From Candidatus Eremiobacteraceae bacterium (lineage in GTDB: Bacteria > Vulcanimicrobiota > Vulcanimicrobiia > Eremiobacterales > Eremiobacteraceae), in assembly GCA_035710745.1 (NCBI GenBank), contig DASTCX010000013.1:152083-216082 (forward strand): a DNA stretch of 64,000 nt. Reading direction: 5' to 3'. The notes beneath the pieces were generated by a model that searched no databases, had not been told where the DNA came from, and saw nothing but the letters and a program-made list of their open reading frames with translations. Both the position numbers and the translations under genes were made by a program. How positions within the stretch are numbered: position 1 is the stretch's first letter; every line of letters starts with the position of its first letter. This document shows positions 55,618 to 64,000 of this stretch, piece after piece.

Positions 55618-58600
55618 GCCTCCGCTTCCCAGACATTGTCTCCGCCGAAAACCGCCGCAAGTTCGGTTCGGAGCTCGGCGGTCGGCGTGACCGATTGGCG
55701 CAGCGGCTTGCGCTCGTCGCTTCCGGCGCCCGCGTGGAGCACGATACGGCACGAGCCGCCGGCGGCTTCGAGGACGAGCTCGCGAAGGCGAGCGAGACGA
55801 CGCGCGTCGGCTGCGTCGCCGAGCAGCTTCACGTGGATGGATCCCGCTTCGGCCTTCTCGGTGGCGGCCGTCGCGCTCACGCCGTTCACAACCGCGCGCG
55901 GCACGACCGGCTGATAATCCCGAGTGCCTATGGCACGTGCGTGAGCGAGCGGCCACGCTTCGAGCGCGTGCAGACTCACTTCCGGCCGATCGTCATCCGC
56001 GGCGTCGACGTTGACGGCCGCCAGCGGCTTCCCGATCGCGCGCCGCTCTTTGACGCGGCCTTTGACGACGACGACGGCATCGTCGGCGAAGATCGGTGCG
56101 AGCTCGGCGTACCACTTCGGGAAGACGACGACCTCGACGGCAGACGTCATATCTTCGAGGCGGGCGATGAGCATCTGGCCGCCGGCCTTCGTCACGACGC
56201 GCCGGGTCGACGACACGACGCCGCCGATGACGGCGAAATCGTCCTCGGGCAGCTCGCGCAGACTCGCGATGCTGCACGTTGTCTTGCGCGCGAGGTCCGC
56301 CGCCTTATCCGCCAGCGGGTGACCCGAGAGATAGACGCCGATGGCTTCCTTCTCGTACGACAGGCGCGCTGCGGGCGACAGCTCGGGTGCGCCCGGCAGC
56401 GCCGGAGCGGGCAGAGAACCGGTGTCGTGTCCGCCGAAGAGCGACGTTTGGCCAAGATCGCGGTCGCGCGCAAGCTGCTGTCCGTAGTCGATCGCCGCTT
56501 CGATCCCCGCCAGCTGGCGAGAGCGGCCGCCAGGCAACGAGTCGAGCGCACCACCCTTGATCATCGACTCGAGAACGCGCCGGTTGACGAGCCGCGTGTC
56601 GACGCGGGCACAGATGTCCGCGACCGAAGCGTACGGCCCGTTCGTGCGCTTCGCTATGAGCTCGACGATGGCGCCCTCGCCGACGTTCTTGAGCGCGCCG
56701 AGACCGAACCGGATAGCGCCGTCGACGACCGTGAAGTCGGTGCTGCTCTCGTTGACGTCGGGCGGCAAGATCGGCAACCGCAGACTCACGCATTCGGCGA
56801 GATACTCGACGACCTTGTCGGTATTGCCCTTCACCGATGTCAGCAGGGCCGCCATGAACGCGAGCGGATGATTGGCTTTGAGCCACGCGGTCCTGTACGC
56901 GAGCAGCCCGTAGCAGACCGAGTGCGCTTTGTTGAAGCCGTAACCCGCGAAGGGCTCGATGAACAGCCAGATCCGCTCCGCGAGCGGCGCCTCGATGCCG
57001 TGGCTGACGCAACCCTTGACGAACTTCTCGCGCTCGACGGGGATCTTCTCTTTGATCTTTTTGCCGATGACCTTGCGGAGCGCGTCGGCTTGGGCGACGG
57101 TGTAGCCGGCGAGCTCGCGGCAGATCTGCATGACCTGCTCTTGATAGACCGCGACGGAATACGTCTCTTCGAGGATCGGCTCGAGCTTCGGGTGGAGATA
57201 CGTGATCTTGCGCCGGCCGTGCTTGCCGGCGATGAAGTCCGGGATCCAGTCCATCGGCCCGGGGCGATAGAGCGCGACCATCGCGATGACGTCCTCGATG
57301 CGGGTCGGCTTGAGCTCGGCGATGTAACGCCGCATGCCGGCGCTCTCGAGCTGGAAGACGCCGGTCGTCTGACCTGCCGACAGCAGCTCGTACGTCTTCG
57401 CGTCGTCGAGCGGGATCGTCTCGATCTCGAACTGGGGATCGGCCGTCCGCTTGATCTCGGCTGCGGCGGCCGCGATGACCGTCAGGTTTCGCAAGCCGAG
57501 GAAATCCATCTTGAGCAGACCGACGCGTTCGACCCACTCCATCGAATATTGCGTGTTGATGTCGTCGTCGCCAAGGCGTACGAGCGGCGCGTAGTCGGTG
57601 ATCGGACCGGGTGCGATGACGACGCCCGCGGCGTGCGTCGACGCGTGCCGAGCGAGACCCTCGACGCGCATCGCCGTGTCGAGCAGGTTTCGTGCCTGCG
57701 GGCTGGACTGATAGACGGACGTCAGTTCGGGAACCGTGTCGATCGCCTGGCGGATGGTCACGGGATTCGTCGGGATGTTCGGGATGAGCTTCGCGATGCG
57801 GTCGACGTCGCCGAGCGGCACGCCCATGACGCGGCCGACATCGCGCACGGCGGCACGCGCCGCCATGGTTCCGAACGTCACGATCTGGGCGACGCGATCT
57901 TTCCCATACTTCTCGGTGACGTATTCGATGACTTCATCGCGGCGCTCGAAGCAGAAATCCGTGTCGATGTCGGGCATCGAGATGCGATCCGCGTTGAGAA
58001 AGCGTTCGAAGAAGAGATTGTAGCGGAACGGGTCGACGTCCGCGATCCGCAGCGCGTACGCGACGAGGCTGCCGGCGGCCGAGCCGCGACCGGGGCCGAC
58101 CGGAATGCCTCGCTCGCGCGCGTAGCGCACGAAATCCCACACTATAAGGAAGTACGACGCGTAGCCCATGCTGTTGATGACGCTAAGCTCTTGCTCGACG
58201 CGCTCGAGGTGCTTGGGCTCCGGCCGGCCGTAGCGCTCGACGAGCCCTTCCATGCAGAGCTTCCGCAGATACGCCTTGTCGTCGGTCTCACCGGAAGGCA
58301 CCGGGAAGGCAGGCAACGCGAAGGACGTCGACTCGAGATCGATGTCGACCATGTCGGCGATGTCGATCGTCGCGTCGCACGCGGCAGCGTCGTCGTCGAA
58401 CAGCTCGCGCATCTCTTCCGCCGACTTGACGTAGAAGTCGTCGCCGTCGAAGCGCAGCCGGTCCGGGTCGGAGACCATGCGCCCGGTGCCGATGCACAGC
58501 AGGACGTCGTGCGCGGCGGCATCGTCCTTGCGCAAGTAATGCGAGTCGTTCGTCGCGACCGCCCTGATGCCGAGCTCGGCCGAAAGCTGTCGAAGCTGCG

Positions 58601-59153
58601 GGCGCACCTTGTCTTCGAGCGCCATGTGATGGTGGTGCAGCTCGATGAAGAAACGCTCGCCGAAGATCGCGCGATAGCTGCCGAGAAGCTCGCGCGCGCC
58701 GGCGACGTCGTCTTTCAACAGCCGCTGCTGCACCCCGCCTCCGAGGCAGCCGGAAAGCACGATGAGACCGCGGTTGTGAGCGGCGAGCAGATCGAGATCG
58801 ACGCGCGGCTTGTAGTAGTAGCCGTCGATATATCCGGTCGAGACGAGTCGGATGAGGTTGCGGTAGCCTTCGGCGTCGGCCGCGAGCACGGTGAGATGGT
58901 ATTCGTCACGCGCCGTCCGATCGCGATGTCCGCGCGGTGCGACGTACATCTCGCAGCCGATGATGGGCTTGATGCCCTGCGAACGGGCCGCGAAATAGAA
59001 TTCGAGCGCACCGTAGAGAACGCCGTGATCGGTGAGCGCGATCGCCGGCATGTCGAACTCTTTAGCCGCGCCGATGAGGTCGTTGATCCGGCACGCGCCG
59101 TCGAGGAGCGAGTACTCGCTATGGACGTGAAGGTGGACGAAGCTGCGCGCCAT
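55614..59153 (-). CDS. dnaE: DNA polymerase III alpha subunit (DnaE)
   Basis: A 1179-residue replicative polymerase from ATG 59153 (GGAG five bases upstream). The N-terminal PHP domain appears fully metal-competent: His9, His11, Asp18, His43, Glu68, His86, Cys136, Asp203 and His205. The palm has catalytic Asp395, Asp397 and Asp399 (PDIDTDF) and GPGRGSAAGSLVAYAL. The C-terminal OB domain (residues about 970-1050, IGGVVSSTRRVVTKAGGQ) and ELSPAARLSYEKEAIGVYLSGHPL are typical. It heads the operon with ftsQAZ. Confidence 0.97.
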   Translation of the reverse strand: MARSFVHLHVHSEYSLLDGACRINDLIGAAKEFDMPAIALTDHGVLYGALEFYFAARSQGIKPIIGCEMYVAPRGHRDRTARDEYHLTVLAADAEGYRNLIRLVSTGYIDGYYYKPRVDLDLLAAHNRGLIVLSGCLGGGVQQRLLKDDVAGARELLGSYRAIFGERFFIELHHHHMALEDKVRPQLRQLSAELGIRAVATNDSHYLRKDDAAAHDVLLCIGTGRMVSDPDRLRFDGDDFYVKSAEEMRELFDDDAAACDATIDIADMVDIDLESTSFALPAFPVPSGETDDKAYLRKLCMEGLVERYGRPEPKHLERVEQELSVINSMGYASYFLIVWDFVRYARERGIPVGPGRGSAAGSLVAYALRIADVDPFRYNLFFERFLNADRISMPDIDTDFCFERRDEVIEYVTEKYGKDRVAQIVTFGTMAARAAVRDVGRVMGVPLGDVDRIAKLIPNIPTNPVTIRQAIDTVPELTSVYQSSPQARNLLDTAMRVEGLARHASTHAAGVVIAPGPITDYAPLVRLGDDDINTQYSMEWVERVGLLKMDFLGLRNLTVIAAAAAEIKRTADPQFEIETIPLDDAKTYELLSAGQTTGVFQLESAGMRRYIAELKPTRIEDVIAMVALYRPGPMDWIPDFIAGKHGRRKITYLHPKLEPILEETYSVAVYQEQVMQICRELAGYTVAQADALRKVIGKKIKEKIPVEREKFVKGCVSHGIEAPLAERIWLFIEPFAGYGFNKAHSVCYGLLAYRTAWLKANHPLAFMAALLTSVKGNTDKVVEYLAECVSLRLPILPPDVNESSTDFTVVDGAIRFGLGALKNVGEGAIVELIAKRTNGPYASVADICARVDTRLVNRRVLESMIKGGALDSLPGGRSRQLAGIEAAIDYGQQLARDRDLGQTSLFGGHDTGSLPAPALPGAPELSPAARLSYEKEAIGVYLSGHPLADKAADLARKTTCSIASLRELPEDDFAVIGGVVSSTRRVVTKAGGQMLIARLEDMTSAVEVVVFPKWYAELAPIFADDAVVVVKGRVKERRAIGKPLAAVNVDAADDDRPEVSLHALEAWPLAHARAIGTRDYQPVVPRAVVNGVSATAATEKAEAGSIHVKLLGDAADARRLARLRELVLEAAGGSCRIVLHAGAGSDERKPLRQSVTPTAELRTELAAVFGGDNVWEAEA

Positions 59154-59322
59154 GGATCTCCGGGTGCTCGAACACGTGTTTGGACTGTATTCCGGGTCCC
59201 TTCGACGCTCCCTTGTGGAGGCGCTTGTGGGCCGGCTGTGAGCGGCTGTCCATAAATCGACAATCTTGTGGAAGGACCGGACGCGTCGAGGTCGCTTTCG
59301 GCGCCGAGGGGAACGGCGCGTC

Positions 59323-60282
59323 GTGACCGACAGGCTCGATATCCATTCCCTCGCGCTCGGCGCCGAAACGCGCATCCGTCCGCACGTCCCCGAGACTCCG
59401 CTGAGGCGGTCCGACTTCTTGTCGGACGAGCACCACGCCGACGTCTATCTCAAGCTCGAAAACCTCCAACTCACAGGCTCGTTCAAGGTACGAGGCGCTT
59501 TCACTAAACTGCTCTCGCTCGGGCAACGCGAGCGCTCGCGCGGCGTCGTGGTCGCGTCGACCGGCAATCACGGCCTCGCGATGGCGTACGCGATGAAACG
59601 CCTCGGTGTCGCCGGAATCGTTTTCGTACCCGAAGGCGCCGCCGCGACAAAGGTCGACAACATCCGCCGGTACGGCGCCGAGGTCCGCTTCCATGGACCT
59701 GAAGGCGGCGCGACCGAGCGGCACGCGCGATCGTACGCAGCCGAGCACGGGATGGTCTACGTCTCGCCGTATAACGACGTCGACGTCGTCGCCGGCCAAG
59801 CCACGGTGGGCGTCGAGATCGCGCGCCAACTCGACGGCGTCGACGTCGTCATCGCCTCGCTCGGGGGCGGCGGCCTCATCGGCGGCATCGCCGGGTTTCT
59901 GAAAGCCGCCTCGAAGCGCGCACGCGTCGTCGCCGTCTCGCCTCGAAATTCGAAAGCGATGATGGAGTCGGTCAAAGCCGGCCGCGTCATCGATACCGAG
60001 CATAGACCGACGCTCTCGGACGCGACGGCCGGCGGCATCGACCATGACACGATCACCTTCGATCTGTGCCGCCTGTACGTCGACGATTTCGTCGACGTCG
60101 ACGAGGCCGCCATCCGCGCGGGGATGCGCGACGTCATCGAGCGCGAGCATCTTCTCGTCGAGGGTTCGGCGGCGGTCGCCGTCGCCGGTCTCGCCGAACT
60201 CGATGGCCTCGCCGGCAAGAAGATCGCCGTCGTCCTGTGCGGCGCGAATATCGACGCGTCGAAGCTCAAAGAGGCCTTGTAG
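59323..60282 (+). CDS. Threonine/serine dehydratase (PLP, tryptophan-synthase-beta fold)
   Basis: A 319-residue PLP enzyme from GTG 59323, with GAGGGG eleven bases upstream. The PLP lysine is in LKLENLQLTGSFKVRGA, the substrate-binding loop is VVVASTGNHGLAMAYA, and the phosphate-cup Gly loop is ASLGGGGLIGGIAGF. It lacks a C-terminal ACT domain, so it resembles catabolic or biodegradative threonine dehydratases, or serine racemase/hydroxyaspartate dehydratase relatives, rather than full-length IlvA. Expected product from threonine is 2-oxobutyrate plus ammonia. Divergent from dnaE with a 169-base gap. Confidence 0.87.
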   Translation: MTDRLDIHSLALGAETRIRPHVPETPLRRSDFLSDEHHADVYLKLENLQLTGSFKVRGAFTKLLSLGQRERSRGVVVASTGNHGLAMAYAMKRLGVAGIVFVPEGAAATKVDNIRRYGAEVRFHGPEGGATERHARSYAAEHGMVYVSPYNDVDVVAGQATVGVEIARQLDGVDVVIASLGGGGLIGGIAGFLKAASKRARVVAVSPRNSKAMMESVKAGRVIDTEHRPTLSDATAGGIDHDTITFDLCRLYVDDFVDVDEAAIRAGMRDVIEREHLLVEGSAAVAVAGLAELDGLAGKKIAVVLCGANIDASKLKEAL

Positions 60283-60304
60283 CGGTGGAGCTTTAGCTCG
60301 ACCG
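60283..60304. repeat. Degenerate family A palindrome
   Basis: cggtggagct-tt-agctcgaccg: one C-to-G change in the left arm breaks the perfect pairing. It starts right at the stop of the dehydratase gene, with the gta flank seen in other copies (gtagcgg). Confidence 0.7.
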
Positions 60305-60439
60305 GGTAAGAAAACTCGCCGCTCGGCCGCGTCGTTGGGCAATCCGGCTACGGACCCGAAGTCACGGCGAATCATATGACCGCGCGGCGATGACCTTCGG
60401 CCCTAGGCCAGTCATCGGGCCTCAATACAATAGTGCCAA

Positions 60440-61873
60440 ATGCAGTGCGGACCGTCTACGGCGCACCGCGTCTTGCACGTGCGCACGATCCTCTTCGCGA
60501 TCGTCGCAGCAGCGGTGCTCGGCGTTGGCTGCAGCCACTCGGCGCCGATGTTCGCGGTCCCTAGCGGGCCCGGGTCGGCAGAGCGCGTGCATCGCGACGA
60601 TCAGGCGCCCGCACATCTGCTCACCTGGATCAACGCTGACCACGCGAACCCCGAGCCCGACTGGTCGAGCGTCCGGCCATATCTCGATTACGCGCTCGTC
60701 GGGCAAAGCGTTCGAGACGTGCTGCTCGCGCAGTCGATCGCGGCCGGCGGGATCGGCGTCGTGCCGTATACGAACCCGAACCATCAGGCGCAAGACGGCA
60801 AGCCGCATTTCCCGGACAACCTGCCGCAAGACTTCGCTCACGACTGCCAGGGCGCGCGCATCTATCGCATCGGCTACGGATATCCCACGCCGCCCCCGGG
60901 TCCACCGCCGACGCCGACCGACTACACGACGTACCTGATGGATCCGCATTCGACGCATCTCGCGCAGTCTTGGGCGGACGAAGTGACCGGGTTCGTCTCT
61001 CAGACCGCCGTCACTCCGGCGTACGTCTTCGAAGATACGGCCGATTCGATCAGGAACATGAACGCCGCACCGTGCCGCTACTCACCTGGCGCATGGACCA
61101 CCGCGAGCATCGGCCTCGATCAGAACATGATCGTCGACGCCGCCGCGGTTGGCGATTCCGTGTCGATCGTCTATAACGGACTCGGCACGTCGCTCCATCC
61201 GAACCCGTCGCGCACGCCGCAGGCATTCGGCCTCAACGCCGTGGCATCGGGCGGCATGGCGGAGAATTGCTATTCGCGCCAGCCGGCATCGTCGCCGAAC
61301 AACCCGGATCCGACGCCCGAGCCGGCGCACGGTTCGCAGTGGCTTGCGACCGAGAACATCGAGCTCGAAATGGCGGCCGCGCAGAAGTTGTTCGTGTGCA
61401 ATGCTAACAGCGGCGGCCGCACCGCGGCGGAGACGCAAACCGGACTGCGCATGTACGTCATCGCATCCGTCTTGCTGACGTACGATCCGGCGACGACGAT
61501 ACTCGACGAGGAGTTCAAACCGGCGAGCGGCTTCGAGGTGTTGCCGGAATCATCGATCGTCGCTGTGCAGCCCCTCGCGCCGGCGCCGGCAGATATCTCC
61601 GGCCTTGACACGAGCGGCGTCTATGCGCGGCAGTATGCGACGTGCTATGTCGGCGGCAAGCTGATCGGATCGTGCGCCGCCGTCGTCAATCCGAGCGTCA
61701 CCGCCACGTATCCATTTCCATTCGCGGGCACGTACACGGGGACGCTCAAGATCGTCGGCGGCGGCGTGCTCGATGCCGGCGCGAAGATCAAGCTCCTGAG
61801 CGGCGTGCCCGGCACGATTGCACCGAGAAGCGCGGCGGTCGCATTTGCGCCCGCGCCATCTCCAACGCCCTAG
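60440..61873 (+). CDS. Secreted lipoprotein of unknown function
   Basis: A 477-residue protein with a lipobox (VLGVGC, about residue 31) reached from ATG 60440 or GTG 60479. The mature protein is rich in Pro, Asp and Gly, with a poly-Pro linker (PTPPPGPPPTPTD), several Cys (CQGARIY, CRYSPG, CYSRQP, CNANSG, CYVGGKLIGSC) that may form disulfides, and repeated beta-type segments. It ends in a Pro/Ser/Thr tail (APAPSPTP). No family is recognised; surface-exposed structure is likely. Confidence 0.6.
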   Translation: MQCGPSTAHRVLHVRTILFAIVAAAVLGVGCSHSAPMFAVPSGPGSAERVHRDDQAPAHLLTWINADHANPEPDWSSVRPYLDYALVGQSVRDVLLAQSIAAGGIGVVPYTNPNHQAQDGKPHFPDNLPQDFAHDCQGARIYRIGYGYPTPPPGPPPTPTDYTTYLMDPHSTHLAQSWADEVTGFVSQTAVTPAYVFEDTADSIRNMNAAPCRYSPGAWTTASIGLDQNMIVDAAAVGDSVSIVYNGLGTSLHPNPSRTPQAFGLNAVASGGMAENCYSRQPASSPNNPDPTPEPAHGSQWLATENIELEMAAAQKLFVCNANSGGRTAAETQTGLRMYVIASVLLTYDPATTILDEEFKPASGFEVLPESSIVAVQPLAPAPADISGLDTSGVYARQYATCYVGGKLIGSCAAVVNPSVTATYPFPFAGTYTGTLKIVGGGVLDAGAKIKLLSGVPGTIAPRSAAVAFAPAPSPTP

Positions 61874-62070
61874 CCGTTGATCGCGGGCGGTCCGCCGCGA
61901 TCGTGACCGATGCCCGTCGCGGCCGCACCGCCGCCGAACAATACTTTCCACGCCGCCATGACGACGATGGCGGCGGCGACGACTACGAGCGCGAACGCGA
62001 GCAGATGCAGCACCGGCAGTATGAGGCCGATGACGATGAGGATCGCAAGGATGACGAGTATGGTTTTCAA
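61870..62070 (-). CDS. Small two-helix membrane protein
   Basis: A 66-residue protein from TTG 62070, which has AGGAGG eight bases upstream (GTG 62079 overlaps that site). It is almost wholly hydrophobic over residues 2-45 (two adjoining helices joined at PVLH), then a Gly/Ala-rich tail (LFGGGAAATGIGHDRGGPP). Convergent with and overlapping the last four bases of the preceding gene. Function unknown. Confidence 0.6.
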   Translation of the reverse strand: MKTILVILAILIVIGLILPVLHLLAFALVVVAAAIVVMAAWKVLFGGGAAATGIGHDRGGPPAING

Positions 62071-62187
62071 CGCGAGCACCTCCTGATGGCGTCATGTACT
62101 ACCGGGCTATCGGCTCGCGAGTTTCGCCGCGCGACAATCCTCGCAAGGCGTCAACGAAGGACTCATCCCGCAACGGACGATATGGGG

Positions 62188-62193
62188 TATACT
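62188..62193 (+). promoter_or_regulatory. Possible -10 element upstream of pckA
   Basis: TATACT, close to the TATAAT consensus, lies 62 bases before the pckA ATG in an otherwise GC-rich gap. No convincing -35 box is seen at 16-18 bases. Confidence 0.3.
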
Positions 62194-62254
62194 AGGACAA
62201 TATTCGCGCCGGCGCTTCGTCCCGCATCGCGATTCTGCAGGAGCTGCCTCCTCC

Positions 62255-63850
62255 ATGGCTGTCATCACCGGCGAATCCATCGGCCTCGAACGATTCGGAT
62301 TCGGACCCGTCCGGTCGGCGTCACGTAATCTCACCGCCGCGGCGCTTTTCGAAGAGTCGATCCGGCGGCGCGAAGGAATCGCGGCGGCCGCGGGCCCGCT
62401 CGTCGTCCGCACCGGCAAGCACACGGGCCGATCGCCGCAAGACAAGTTCTTCGTCCGCGAGCCCGGCAGCGAAAAACACGTCGACTGGGGCAAGACGAAT
62501 AAGCCCTTCGAACGCGACGGCTTCGAGTCGCTGCTGCGACGCGTCGATGAATATCTTCGCGACAAGGACGTGTTCGTTCTCGACGCGTTCGCCGGCGCAG
62601 ATCCGGCGTATCGCCTCCCCATCCGCGTCGTCACGGAATACGCCTGGCACAATCTCTTCGCGCGTCACCTCTTCATCCCGGCGACGACCGATCGGCTCGC
62701 GAGCTTCACGCCTGAGTTCGCGGTCGTCGACGCGGCGAATTTCCTCGCCGTTCCCGAGCGTGACGCCACGCGCTCGGAGACGTTCATCATCGTGGACCTA
62801 GGGCGCAAGCTCATCCTCATCGGCGGCACGACGTACGGCGGCGAGATCAAGAAGTCGATCTTCACGGTCATGAACTACTTGCTGCCGCTGCGGGGCGCGA
62901 TGCCGATGCACTGCTCGGCGAACGTCGGCAAGGCGGGCGATACCGCGATATTCTTCGGCCTGTCGGGCACCGGCAAGACGACGCTTTCCGCCGATCCGGA
63001 GCGCGCGCTCATCGGCGACGACGAGCATGGCTGGACCGACACCGGCGTCTTCAACTTCGAGGGCGGCTGCTACGCGAAGGCGATCCATCTGTCGGCCGAG
63101 CTCGAGCCGCAGATCTTTCCGACGACGCGCACGTTCGCGACGGTGCTCGAGAACGTCGTCATCAATGGGACGACGCGCGAACTCGACCTCGACTCCGACC
63201 GCTACACCGAGAACACGCGAGCCGCATATCCCCTGACATCGGTCACGAACGTCGCTCCGGGCGGCAAGGCAGGACACCCGCGCAATCTCGTCATGCTCAC
63301 CTGCGACGCGTTCGGCGTTTTGCCGCCCGTCGCGCGTATGACGCCGGCGCAAGCGATGTACCACTTCTTATCCGGCTACACGGCGAAGGTGGCGGGCACC
63401 GAAAAAGGCGTCACCGAGCCCCAGACGACGTTCTCGCACTGCTTCGGCGCGCCGTTCATGGTCCACGAACCAGTCGTCTACGCGAAGCTGCTCGGCGAGC
63501 GTATCGCGCGCCACGACGTGCGCTGCTGGCTCGTCAACACCGGCTGGAGCGGCGGGCCGTACGGCGTCGGCAAGCGCATGAAGCTCGCGTACACGCGCGC
63601 GATGGTCAACGCCGCGATCGGCGGACAACTCGGCGGCGTCGCGTTCCACGCCGATCCGATCTTCCACGTCGAAGTGCCGGCAAGCGTGCCTGGCGTGCCT
63701 GACGAGATCCTCGACCCCCGCAATACGTGGCCCGACAAAGCCGCATACGAGGCGAAGGCGCACGATCTCGCCCGGAAGTTCCGCGAGAACTTCGAGAAGT
63801 TCGCGAAAACCGCGACGCCCGAGATCCTCAGCGCCCAACCCGCCGTCTAG
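62255..63850 (+). CDS. pckA: Phosphoenolpyruvate carboxykinase (ATP)
   Basis: A 531-residue enzyme converting oxaloacetate and ATP to PEP, CO2 and ADP at the start of gluconeogenesis. The ATP-specific P-loop is FFGLSGTGKTTLS (residues about 233-245), with RTGKHTGRSPQDKFFV near the N-terminus, TVMNYLLPLRGAMPMHCSAN, the metal/oxaloacetate region IGDDEHGW and NFEGGCYAKAI, and VNTGWSGGPYGVGKRM near the C-terminus. AGGAG lies upstream. It complements glycerate kinase and yvcK genes in the window as part of carbon flow to sugars. Confidence 0.95.
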   Translation: MAVITGESIGLERFGFGPVRSASRNLTAAALFEESIRRREGIAAAAGPLVVRTGKHTGRSPQDKFFVREPGSEKHVDWGKTNKPFERDGFESLLRRVDEYLRDKDVFVLDAFAGADPAYRLPIRVVTEYAWHNLFARHLFIPATTDRLASFTPEFAVVDAANFLAVPERDATRSETFIIVDLGRKLILIGGTTYGGEIKKSIFTVMNYLLPLRGAMPMHCSANVGKAGDTAIFFGLSGTGKTTLSADPERALIGDDEHGWTDTGVFNFEGGCYAKAIHLSAELEPQIFPTTRTFATVLENVVINGTTRELDLDSDRYTENTRAAYPLTSVTNVAPGGKAGHPRNLVMLTCDAFGVLPPVARMTPAQAMYHFLSGYTAKVAGTEKGVTEPQTTFSHCFGAPFMVHEPVVYAKLLGERIARHDVRCWLVNTGWSGGPYGVGKRMKLAYTRAMVNAAIGGQLGGVAFHADPIFHVEVPASVPGVPDEILDPRNTWPDKAAYEAKAHDLARKFRENFEKFAKTATPEILSAQPAV

Positions 63851-63881
63851 CGGATTAGGAAGGGAGATACCGTCTTGGCTG

Positions 63882-64000
63882 TCAAGCCCGGACGGTATCA
63901 TAGTTGGGGTCAAAGGGCTTTTGGCTGCGCAGCACGCCGTACGCGATGTGAATGAGTTTGCGCATGACGGCGCCGATGATGAGCATTTCGCTCTTGCCGG
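63882..64000 (-). CDS. IS110-family transposase, C-terminal fragment at window edge
   Basis: The last 39 codons of a frame entering from the right edge: GKSEMLIIGAVMRKLIHIAYGV followed by LRSQKPFDPNYDTVRA and stop. The MRKL(I/L)H.AYGVL.S.KPFDP pattern is the usual C-terminus of IS110/IS116/IS902 DEDD transposases. Only the end is visible, so intactness cannot be judged. The pckA stop is 32 bases away; the left end of the element must lie in or near 63851-63881. Confidence 0.75.
   Translation of the reverse strand, partial: GKSEMLIIGAVMRKLIHIAYGVLRSQKPFDPNYDTVRA
63882..64000 (-). mobile_element. Left part of an IS110-family insertion sequence
   Basis: Defined only by the transposase C-terminus above. 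IS110 elements lack long terminal inverted repeats and encode a guide-like RNA in one flank, so the exact boundary cannot be set from this fragment. Confidence 0.55.

Noticed and set aside
55695..59255. Plus-strand open frame of 1186 codons opposite dnaE
   Set aside because: It is antisense to a clearly conserved polymerase, rich in Arg/Asp/Val as expected of GC-rich shadow frames, and has no recognisable domain.
59215..59275. Cluster of ttgtgga/tgtcca motifs upstream of dnaE as origin or DnaA boxes
   Set aside because: None matches the nine-base consensus and spacing is irregular.

Overview
The window is a compact, GC-rich bacterial chromosome segment with one tRNA, one RNase P RNA and about sixty protein genes. 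Genes are chained by 1-8 base overlaps (ATGA, TGATG, TAGTG) and GTG/TTG starts are common. Lipobox lipoproteins, a caa3-type oxidase, a RapZ-YvcK pair, an unusual dnaE-HAD-ftsQ-ftsA-ftsZ order and many dispersed palindromes would fit a deep-branching, mostly uncultured phylum such as Eremiobacterota/WPS-2. That placement is inference; no rRNA is present to test it.

Region 1 (1-12 kb) is an accessory, surface-oriented block: secreted or lipoprotein genes (Asp-box/sialidase fold, S53 peptidase, NHL-type propeller, cupredoxin), two phosphoesterases of the acid phosphatase/phospholipase C family, a BadF/NAGK-type kinase and a frameshifted alpha/beta hydrolase.

Region 2 (11.4-19.5 kb, minus strand) is a six-step operon with a MarR regulator: a monooxygenase fused to an old-yellow-enzyme reductase, MarR, a crotonase, an acyl-CoA dehydrogenase, an aryl-CoA ligase, RidA, and a glutaryl-CoA-dehydrogenase-like protein. 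It reads as aerobic CoA-dependent degradation of 2-aminobenzoate or a related aromatic acid.

Region 3 (19.5-30.8 kb) holds a large Zn metalloprotease, rnpB, DUF2203, rapZ-yvcK, an IclR-hydroxyacid dehydrogenase-glycerate kinase operon, a SCO protein and small genes. Region 4 (31-35 kb) is a caa3 cytochrome oxidase operon (coxB, coxA, coxC and two small membrane proteins) followed upstream by tRNA-Leu(CAA). Region 5 (35-43 kb) is four consecutive paralogous S9 serine peptidases. Region 6 (43-48 kb) is heme A synthesis (ctaA-ctaB) with an MFS exporter, then aroA. Region 7 (48-51.5 kb) has small housekeeping and hypothetical genes. Region 8 (51.5-59.2 kb) is the dnaE-HAD-ftsQ-ftsA-ftsZ operon, closed by a strong terminator. 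Region 9 (59.3-64 kb) has a threonine/serine dehydratase, a secreted protein, pckA and the truncated end of an IS110-type transposase at the right edge.

Two families of short perfect palindromes (family A, core cggtcgag...ctcgaccg; family B, gccgagc-gaa-gctcggc) sit only in gaps between genes. They change with stem-preserving substitutions and form composite BIME-like units. No gap longer than about 270 bases lacks a gene.
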